NCBI GenBank assembly: GCA_001953115.1
Contig: LSSL01002712.1
Coordinates: 1-22,964 of the forward strand
DNA: 22,964 nt
Reading direction: 5' to 3'
Source: Smittium mucronatum
Lineage: Eukaryota > Kickxellomycota > Harpellomycetes > Harpellales > Legeriomycetaceae
Under the pieces are notes generated by a model. That model did no database searches, was not told where the DNA came from, and saw only the letters and a list, made by a program, of their open reading frames with translations. Below are positions 1 through 8,995 of the stretch, in pieces. Within the stretch, counting starts at the first letter, position 1. Every line of letters begins with the position of its first letter. The position numbers and the translations under genes were made by a program.

Positions 1-2550
1 CTAAGTAATCATATTTATATATTTTACTTAGTTCTTTCTCTATGCACTACTCCCAAATATATGAGACAAAATAATTTTTTTATCCACACTGCCTTTAATC
101 TTATAAAAAAAATTTATTTATGCTTTCATTAAAATATGTTAATAGTATCTTTTTTTGTGTCGAAAAATTTAAATATCAATATTGTTTATCTAGTGCAAAA
201 ATAATAATATGGTTATGGTTATCACCATGCAGATGAATTTAGTAACGAAATGAGATAAACAAAGTACAATTTAATAATTAAAATACCGGTCAAAAGTTCA
301 AATCTTCATCCAGAAAATAAAAAAATTTAACATTAAAAATAAAATTCCATTTGATTTTCAATTATTTTGGTTGATTAGAATCTCATTTTTTAATTTCGAA
401 CAGGAGAGTTTTTTTTTTGAATAAAAATAAAAAATCCCAATCATTTTAACTATTTTTGATATTATTTTGGATCTTTGATTGTTTTTTCCATTCTTTCCAT
501 AGTTGTAACTGTTTTCTCTTTTAATCGTTTAATATTTATGGGGAGCTTTATGAATCTAAAGTATGAGGTTTTTTAAGCAATGAGTCTGAAAAATTTAAAT
601 TTAGAACTTTTCAGCTCTACTATCCGGCTTTATTTTATAAGTATATTAACAGGAATAGAGTTTTTTTTCCCTAAATTTTGCTAAATAATCACAACAATGA
701 TTTCCTAGCTACTGAATAGATAATTCGCTTAATTAATGATTAATTTAATTCTTAATTCTTAATTATAAATTAAATAATTTTATCTTATATTTTTTTATTA
801 ATTAAAATTTTTATCAGGTTTAATAAAAAAAAAATTTTTAGACATGCAATACATATTACTTAAATGAATATCATATAATTTTTTTTATTAAGGTTTTTGT
901 TAAATTTTTTTTTATTTATTAATTTAGATAAATTTATTTGTAAGCTTTAAAATTTTACATTTTAGAATTCAAACTTAATTCAATCAAATAAAAAATAATT
1001 ATCGTGACTTTATGTGTTAAAATTTCCCAATAATAGATTTATTTACTCTTTTATATCATGTTTAATATCACATCAAAAATTTAAAAGTAAAAAAAAGCTC
1101 ATTTACAATTTATATATTTAGATTTTTAATTTCATTATTTTTTCCAAATGATTTTTTAGTGTTTTTTTATCTCTATATTTTTTGTTTATAAAAACATATA
1201 TATAAGTTTATCTTATTTAATTCACGCAAATAAAATATTTTATTTCACGTTTCCGGATAAAAATATTTGTATTTTTACTATCTTTTTCTTTTCAAGCCCT
1301 TTTTTTGTATATTTTTAATTTTTATTCAATTTATATTAAAATATAAATTCCATAATAACACGGCTTTTAATTGGATCAAATATTTTAATAGAATTTTTAA
1401 ACTTAGTCTGCTCGAACTACTATGTATTTCATGAAAGTCTCTATTTTTATATTTAATCTATTATGTAATTATTTTTTTGGTTTATCGATTTTGTTTTAGA
1501 AAAAAATATCTTTTATTATTTATATTCATACCCCACTTTTACGAAAAATAAAATATTTATCGTATCAAATAATTATTTTTGATTTAACGCTAATATACTG
1601 AAATATTTAAAAATAATATTATTTTTTTTTTAAGTTTTTTTTTTTTAACCTAAAGGATAGTGTCTTTTTGAAGGTGAAAATTCGGCATATTCTCCATTAA
1701 AATCCTTTCTTTTATCAAAATTTATTAGGCATGTGCAATGATTGTTTTTTTAATCCCGAAATATACCTTTACTTTAAAAATTATAATTTCACATTTTTTT
1801 AAAAAAAATATTTGACGAGAAACGAGGGTTAAACATTTTTTCTTATATTTTTTTATATGAATCGCCCCTATAAATAAAATAGGTGAGGATATTTTAAGGT
1901 GGGATAAATCAATTGATTATTTTTATTAATTTTTCAAAAATATATTTAAAGAGGTGTTGATTTTATTTCATGGATTTACCTTCCAGTTTTTTTTTTCTCT
2001 ATCTAAGTTAACCTTATAAAAAAAGTATTTTTCTTCTAAAAACTTGAGTGTACAAAAAAAATTATACTATATAAAGTGTAAATTATTTAAATTTTTATAA
2101 AAAATTGATTCATGTAATTAAATCTCATTAAAAAAATATGTCTAAAATTTATCGACTTTTTTTTTGAATAAATATATATTGGCTCTTTTACATTGAAATT
2201 TTGGTATAATTCTCTCATAATTTTAAACTTTATATCTTTAAACCTAGAATTCTTTTGAAACAAAAAGATATCTTATACCTTATTTTAATTTGTGTTAATA
2301 TTATAATATGAATACTTTCGCTCCGATGGTCAAAAATTTTGAATCGTTTTTAAATAAAACAAATTTTTATTATTAATAAATAAATTAATGATTTAATCTC
2401 CTTAAAAAAACTGAGCTCCATATTTTTCTTATTAATTTATTCATCAGTACAGAAATTCAAACACATTATCAGATAAAATCGATTATTTTGACTCTAACGC
2501 TATTTTTTTTACCTTTTGCTTTAATCTGGTGAAATATCCATCTTATGTAA

Positions 2551-2585
2551 AAGTAAGTTTTTTCTATAACCATGGTAACTTACTT
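2551..2585. repeat. 9-bp inverted repeat (possible hairpin)
   Basis: AAGTAAGTT at 2551-2559 is repeated in exact inverted form as AACTTACTT at 2577-2585, with a 17-nt loop between. It could form a small hairpin. It lies in spacer with no gene nearby, and in DNA this AT-rich it may be chance. Confidence 0.4.
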
Positions 2586-3724
2586 GAAAAATTTCTGTAA
2601 AAACTAGGTCAAATTTTAACTAAAAAAGCTGCTGAGAAGTTAATTTACTAGCTATAAAACACAATACAAAAAGTAGATAATTGAATTGATGTGTAAACAA
2701 AACCATAATATTGTGTATTTCATTTTTTTTTTAAATTATTTTTCTGAAGATTTTTTAATTTAATCTGAATTGGTCTTTATTTTTTTTAAAATAGAGGTTA
2801 ATAAATTACTTAAGACAGCATTTCGAATATAAAACCGAAGAATTATTTTTTTAAATAAGATAATAGCCCTTATAATAACTTGACATGTTAACCAAACCCA
2901 TAGTTTGAAAATAATTAATAAATTAATGATAATAATAACATCATAGGTTAATTGGTGTTGATAAGTTTATGTATCCCCTTTTATTAGTATTTATCGCGAG
3001 GTAAATCTTGGTAATAATAATAAATTTTCTTAAATAAAATCAAGAAAATATAGATAATTCATCATTTTTATTTTATTGATCGCCTTTGAATAGTTTAATC
3101 TAATAAAATAAGTAAAATTATAAATTAATCCCCTCTTCTTTGTTTTTGCTTTATAAAAATGTGAAGGAAATTTATAGGTATTAATATTTTGGCTTAAAAA
3201 GCAATAATTTCGAGTAGATATGTGCTATTATTTTTTTAATATTCTTTTCATAATCTCGTAGCTTTAAATGAATTAAACCATAATTAGCTAAATATATACT
3301 GTCCATTATAGTATTATATATATATTAAAAAAGTAAAAGATAGTTTAATTATTCTTCCATATTTTTAAACAAGCATTAGAGTATTAAATCAAAAATAGAA
3401 TTCAATTTTACTATATTTTAAATGAAATGAAATTAACGAAAAATTATGTTTTTTGGTTACACTGTTTTTAAGTTTGAATATATCCATATTTATATGTTTC
3501 TCAACTGATTCTAGTTTGCTGTAGATTATAGAAGTGAATCTTATATTCATAGTTATTTATATCGAATGGATTAACGAGAAAATAATTTCAAAAAAATAAT
3601 GTGGCATATTATAAAAAATATTGTAAATTTATCCATTTCAGTTTAAATAGGAGCGATAAAAACGTGTATTTTATTTTATCTAAATACTTTTGTAAAAAAA
3701 AAACATATATTTAAAGAATTTAAT

Positions 3725-3748
3725 ATTGAAGCTTCTATTGAAGCTTCT
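3725..3748. repeat. two tandem copies of a 12-mer containing a palindrome
   Basis: ATTGAAGCTTCT occurs twice back to back (3725-3736 and 3737-3748) without mismatch. Each copy contains the 8-bp palindrome GAAGCTTC. The function is unknown; a simple local duplication is the likeliest explanation. Confidence 0.7.
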
Positions 3749-4721
3749 ACTCAGGTTTCAATTTCATAATTTAGCTTAGGTTTCTAATAAGAATGATTTA
3801 TTTTTAATGGTATAAAATTAAGCTAAATATATACAAATCTCTTTTACATTTAACTATAATATATAATATTTTATTAATTTTCTTTACAAATTATACATGA
3901 AAATAAGATGGTTTAACGAATACCCTTTTGTAAAAAGCGAAATAAAACAGAATATTTATCTAGTTTTTAAAATCCAATATTTTAACTCATGTATTTTTTT
4001 ATTTTTTTTAATTCATTATTTGGATCTATTATTACAATTTAACATGGCACAATTCAATTTAAAGTAAAAATATAACAAAAGTTTCGTATTAATGTGGTTA
4101 AAAATTACTTATCATTTCAGAAATATATTTCGACAAAATATTACCCCAAAAAGGCCTATTGAATTTACAAGTATGTTTATTTTTACAAAATTAATACTCT
4201 AATTTTTTTGGTTCCAAAATATCAGTGTTTTTATTGCAAAGCTTCAACATCTTCCTAATCATATTAAGTTGAAAATAAAAACCATATTTTATCACATGAA
4301 TTTTTCTTTCTCAAAATTAATAAATCCGAATTAGATGTATATTTAAATTCTATTTTAACTGCTTTTATATGTTATTAAATTAATTCCTTATTAAACGGAT
4401 TTATTATCGAGGTATAAATTTAAAAAAATAATATATAACTCACTCCCTAAATTAAAGATTATTTATATAAATTAGGAAATCTGGATAAAAAAATAACTCT
4501 AACAATATTCCACTTACGAATTTCTGAATATTTAATAATATTTATATATCTAGAAACTTTCAAGTTAAAAATATTAACACGCAATGTCAACAATTTTCTA
4601 TTATAGAAAAATTTTATTTGTGTAGGAATCATTTAAAATATGAGATGCCTTAATGGTAATATACCTATTCTAGAAAATATTATAAAAGCAAACTTTCCAA
4701 AAACCCTTGCTGTGTAATTTT

Positions 4722-4760
4722 GGGGGGAAATATTAAATAAAGGGGGATGGTGTAGGGGGG
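4722..4760 (+). repeat. G-run cluster (weak quadruplex candidate)
   Basis: Three runs of five or six G (4722-4727, 4742-4746, 4755-4760) lie within 40 bases of an otherwise very AT-rich spacer. A quadruplex would have to split one of the longer runs or use a long loop, so this is a weaker candidate than those at 9.5, 19.4 and 22.9 kb. Confidence 0.5.
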
Positions 4761-5889
4761 AAGAAAATTATAGAAACAGGTGGTGTGTTTTTGTATCTTT
4801 TTATAAAAAAAATCTGAACACTTTATGTATCGGAGTTTGGAGCCTTTTTAGAATTAATAACCTCACATCAGATATAAGGTTATTGGGATAAATTCATTAT
4901 AAATACATTTTTTTATTCTACGTACCCATATATTAGGATCAAACTTTAAAATACATTGATTGATTTGTTGGAATAAGCAGATTATATCTCATATTTAATC
5001 AGAAAAATAACCGAAAAAATGGAAATGAGACATCAGTTGTAATCTACTAAAGATGCATCAATGACCCTGATATATATACGAAGACTCGATCCTTAAAAAT
5101 TTCCAGGTTAGGTGTGTTTTTTCACTTGTATTCATCGAATTTATAGAAATTTTATCGAGAGAAAAAATCTAGGGTCTTAGATTCTTGCTGAGGCTTAGAT
5201 CATCTGTTTTCTGGCCTTAGCATAACTAAGACTTTTTTTTGTAAATTTAGTTAAATTTGAAGGTAGTGGATTTATAGGTTTATGAGGTGCAAAACTTCTA
5301 TTATTAATTTTTTAGTGGCATTATAATAATCATTGGCATATGAACACACAAAAAGAAGAAAATTAATGAATTGATAATTGCACATTTTATTCAAAAGGAA
5401 AAGCCTTTATCCATTCCTTGCCCATTTTATTTTTTAAAAAACATTCATAAAGAATGAATTTTAATATTTTCCAAAAAGATAAAATAAAAATTTATTAATT
5501 TATTTTACTTTTACGGAGGGGTTAAAATCAATAAGAAAAAAACATGATTTATATTTTAATTAAGTTCACATTTTTTCCAAAAATTATGTAGCCTTCATTG
5601 GGAGCATGAAATCATGGTATTTATTTGCAGATCTTGTAGTATTTTTATTTTATATTTAAAAGTGGATTCTATAGAGCCATTGCATTCATTTTTTGTGAAA
5701 AAGGGACATATTTTTCCTATAGGTATTTTTATTATTCAAACTTTTTATATCTGAATAAGTGATTTGATATAATACTTGCGGATTTAATTTATTCTTGGTT
5801 GTGAGTATTGGAGAGAACAAATAGTGATAAAGATGAAAATTGTGTCTGAGAAGGGATGATTTGAGGTTTAAAAAGCCAAAACGCCCTAA

Positions 5890-6057
5890 TTAGACAGAGT
5901 ATTTATCCGAGTCCAATTTCATCTTTTGTAACCCAGGTGGTCTCAACATCGGGAAATACACTGTGTAATTTGCAGCCCAAAATTCCCCACGATCATTAAA
6001 GAGTAAGAAATAAATACATCTCACATAAACACTCGCCGAACTGGGGGAAAATAGCAT
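5890..6057 (-). CDS. candidate small ORF or isolated exon, 55 codons
   Basis: I do not recognise this protein. An ATG-initiated frame of 55 codons ends in TAA at 5890-5892. The ATG is directly preceded by a run ending in TTTTTTAG, which could equally be a 3' splice site like those of the real introns in this window, making this an internal or terminal exon. The peptide has balanced composition: a hydrophobic stretch (residues about 9-20), then NDRGEFWAANYT and PMLRPPGLQ, then a charged end. It does not look like translated AT-rich noise. The patch is GC-richer than its surroundings, which opens other frames too: a stop-to-stop frame of about 44 codons exists on the plus strand. It may be a relic of a gene or mobile element, a small gene, or chance. 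Confidence 0.3.
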   Translation of the reverse strand: MLFSPSSASVYVRCIYFLLFNDRGEFWAANYTVYFPMLRPPGLQKMKLDSDKYSV

Positions 6058-6602
6058 CTAAAAAACTCGTGATCACTGATGAAAATAAATTTTTAAAAAC
6101 ACAAATAACCTTTTATATTCAACTTTATTGAAATTCTCCTAGGAAAGGATAGTCAAATCGATTAGTAAATACACATAAAATTGGTTAGTTACGAGTATTT
6201 TAAGTAATGATTATATATTTTTGGAATTGGATAATATCAATTTATACATTTTCTTCATGGGACTTTATTTTAAGTTAGCTTCATTAAAAACTATACTAAA
6301 AGTGAAAAAAAAAACCTTAAAAAGATTGCCAGTTTACTACAATAAGTAATCTTTCTTAGTACTGGCCGAATACCTATAGGAATAACGTACAGCTCACAAA
6401 CATGAATACCCCTTCACCTTGGCATTATTTCATGTGACTGTATGACTTAAATTGCATGCACTCAGGAGTTAGACTCTTTATTATCTAAAAAAACCGCTTT
6501 GAAAAGTTTGAACTAATAAGAGCTCAAGTCTTTAGAGTTAATAAAAATATACCTCTAACCAATTGTGGGATATATATTATTTGAACTTCTAAAAAATGCA
6601 AG

Positions 6603-6857
6603 TTAGAATATTAGATAGGCAATACTATCGAAAGATGTACTTGAAAACAGAGAATTTTCAAAGCGATACTAAACTGTTAGGTTCACCGCGTTTTGGGATG
6701 GCCCACTTTTTGGATCCGAGTCGCTCGAATTGCCAGCGTTGTTTCGATTATCATTAGCCAAGAATGGAGCAAATGTATATGAAGTTTAAATATAGAGTAC
6801 CCCGAAAAGTACACTGCCTAGCTCTTTAAACAACTCATTACACACCAATCTTGGGAA
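6603..6857 (-). pseudogene. GC-richer patch with a broken open frame
   Basis: In one minus-strand frame, three open runs of 23, 38 and 21 codons follow each other, separated only by stops at about 6741-6743 and at 6669-6671. The first run reads like protein (NELFKELGSVLFGVLYI). On the plus strand, 6673-6786 is also open for 38 codons (containing FWDGPLFGSESLELPALF) and is preceded by TACTAAACTGTTAG, which resembles a branch site plus 3' splice site. Several frames are open because the patch is locally GC-richer, so strand and frame cannot be chosen with confidence. No family is recognised. A decayed gene or element remnant is the working guess. Confidence 0.25.
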
Positions 6858-7266
6858 TTAATTTATATTTTATCTATTACTTTTTTCTCCTTGATGGTTT
6901 TTTGGTTTACTTTTAATAGCAAATTTTTAAAATGGAATCCAACACATAAAGTAAATCCAGTTAATATTGATGGAGTTCTATAACAGCAGATAAAATAAAA
7001 CGATCCATATATTAACCAATAATTTGGTAGTATAAAGTTTTGTTGTTTTTAATTAGATGCTTTTCATCATGTTTACCAATAAGCAGAACGTTTATCCGAA
7101 ACAAGTTCATATGTGGGTTATTTTCTGGAAAGGCATAAATCCTTGCTATAAATAAAATTCTTGGAGGTTTAGTGTTGGTGTTGTTTCTTCTAGTTTTGCT
7201 GAATTATCTAAGTGATATCTATCTCCTATTATCCCTTGCGTTTTATCCTGTAAATATCGAAAATCA

Positions 7267-8897
7267 ATGGAAGATCGTGGCAAGATCATAGATAACGAAA
7301 TTTTGGTACGATTTTACCTTTTTCTTTAAGTTCCTTTTATAGCTGCATACCCTATATCTTGTAATTTGCGAAATTAATTGATTTTTTCAAATCCTATTTC
7401 TGTTTTATTTAAAAGGATGGCGAAATAGAATGGTTATTACACTCACATTTTACTCTCAAAATGGAGTTGATAAAAACCGATTTAGTTAAGGTATTTATGT
7501 TTTATGCTTTATTATTTTAAATTTTTTTTTTAAAAAAAAAAAAAGAGCTTCTCTAAATATTAATCGTTTTAAATATTTTTTTTCTTAACGGGGTTTTTGA
7601 TCGGATTTTATCCTTCCAAAAATCGTTATCAAAAAGATAATATCCTTATTTTCTAATCCAGAATCTTCGATTAAAGGTTTTATGACATTATTATTTTTTT
7701 GGCTCCACGTCGAAAATTTTTTACGTAAATCAAAACCGGTATTTATTTAAAACGCCTTTTTGTTTTTTTAGTTATACTAAAATCAAGCAAGCGGTAAGTA
7801 TAACAATTTTATTAATAATCATTTGTAAACTCAACCTTGTATAAACTGTTATTTCCCATTCGAAAAAAAAGTAAGGAAAGTGATTGTGGTTTCCTCGTGG
7901 TATCTGGGTGCAATATCACTTCTCTGGTAGGTCAGCTGGAGATAACTTCATTTAAATATTTTTTTTCACAATATTATAATTTTTAACCTTTAAGTTTAGC
8001 TGATCTACGAAGAGTTTATTGGATCTTTCCTAAATGAAAAGCAGAATTTGGAATTGAAAAAAGGGCAAAGCTTGGCTTTAACACAAGTAAATTTCTTCAC
8101 AATTTTTTTCGCTCGATTTTTTATTCCAAAATAAAAAAAATTATAATTTGAACACTTTAAAAGACTCGTTTTTTCAATATTAAAATTTTCTTATCTTATA
8201 CTCAAAAAAAAAATAGCTATGCAAGTTTGTTAACAATATAGAATTGATCTTTAATTCCGCAAATACCTACCTTAGCTCATTTACACCTGCTACAGCATTG
8301 GAGGTAATCTTATCTTCGCATTTAGTTACATTTTTACCAACACTATCACTATTTAAATTTCATATCATTCTCTTTATAGTGGATAGTAGAACTCAAAAAC
8401 CAAATTTCTAGGGCAATTTCATCTCTGAACTCAAATGAGTTAGATTCATCTGAAAATACGTCTGAAGTAAACCATAATGTAAAAATATACTAAAAAAATT
8501 GAGTAAAATATTCATTAGTAAATTTTATCTCAAATCCTTCTTTCTGATGTGACAATAACTATAGTGTTTTTCATCTCAAATCCAAGATTCGGCTCTCGTT
8601 ATTGTTGGTATAGCTAGCGAAACCGTCTCTTTCAATTTTTATGAGCTCGACAATGGATCTAAACATAACAGCTATAATAATCTGAGCAATTTTTTTGGGA
8701 TTTTGTCGAAAGATTCTCCAAGTGGTGGAAACTCCATCCTGTATAATAAGGAGTTTGTTGGTATAAAGTCCGAATTCCACTCGTATGGAAATTTGCCACA
8801 TTTTAGTAATGCATTAATTACTTTAAAAGATATTTTATGTATCCTCGATGGGATGCATGATCAGCTGTTTTCACTGGTTTGTTCAAAGGAAAAATAA
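7267..8897 (+). CDS. Rogdi/Rav2-like protein (RAVE/V-ATPase assembly factor)
   Basis: Spliced gene; supported exons are 7267-7305, 7416-7490, 7876-7926, 8000-8086, 8217-8303, 8380-8466 and 8565-8897, all joining in phase 0 and giving about 252 aa. Family members are of similar size (human ROGDI is about 287 aa). Rogdi-like landmarks run in order: EIEWLLH near the N-terminus (residues about 16-22), a beta-rich CGFLVVSGCNITSLVG stretch, the helix WIVELKNQISRAISSL (from residue 114, matching the family's WKLQQIQDARNHVSQAI region), and a C-terminal PHFSNALITLKDILCILDGMHDQL helix matching the family's WLNDALVYFTVSL region. Known family role: the RAVE complex reassembles V-ATPase V1 on Vo in the cytosol and at membranes. 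The start is the only ATG after an in-frame stop (7213-7215). An extra 22-nt exon at 7772-7793 is possible but out of phase (see findings). The last intron could also begin at 8479, adding VNHN. AATAAA overlaps the stop. Identification rests on pattern matching by eye. Confidence 0.8.
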
Positions 8898-8898
8898 A
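8893..8898 (+). promoter_or_regulatory. AATAAA, possible poly(A) signal of the Rogdi-like gene
   Basis: An AATAAA hexamer overlaps the TAA stop at 8895-8897. It is the nearest canonical signal before the convergent gene begins. In AT-rich DNA the hexamer is common, so its use is inferred. Confidence 0.4.
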
Positions 8899-8979
8899 AT
8901 TGATCATCCCCTTTTTTTTTTCCGACTTGTAGTTTACACTTTTCAAAAAATAATAGATATTTAAAAACCTTTATAAATC

Positions 8980-8985
8980 TTTATT
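8980..8985 (-). promoter_or_regulatory. AATAAA, possible poly(A) signal of CDK5RAP1
   Basis: TTTATT on the plus strand reads AATAAA on the minus strand, 10 nt past the stop codon of the minus-strand gene. The two genes converge with 98 bp between their stops, so their 3' UTRs must be very short or overlap. Confidence 0.4.
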
Positions 8986-8995
8986 TTTTGGTATA

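Larger units (their letters stand above)
1..5889. other. AT-rich intergenic spacer, no gene seen
   Basis: This stretch is dominated by A/T homopolymers and short TA-rich runs, with stop codons dense in all six frames. No exon with family resemblance, tRNA fold or transposon domain was recognised. The only local structures noted are listed separately: a 9-bp inverted repeat near 2.55 kb, a 12-bp tandem duplication near 3.73 kb and a G-run cluster near 4.74 kb. The base composition differs clearly from the exons of the three genes in this window. Confidence 0.7.

Noticed and set aside
290..312. GTTCAAATC, resembling a tRNA T-loop
   Set aside because: No matching arms lie upstream and the flanks do not pair.
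7068..7154. Short plus-strand ATG frame of 28 codons
   Set aside because: It is short, has no motif and is not supported by splice-like flanks.
7130..7291. Plus-strand hydrophobic frame of 50 codons overlapping the start of the Rogdi-like gene
   Set aside because: It has no ATG and is mainly Leu, Val and Phe, as expected from T-rich sequence; it overlaps a supported first exon in another frame.
8571..8801. Minus-strand open frame of 76 codons
   Set aside because: It is antisense to the last Rogdi-like exon, whose plus-strand product matches the family; the minus frame has no recognisable motif.
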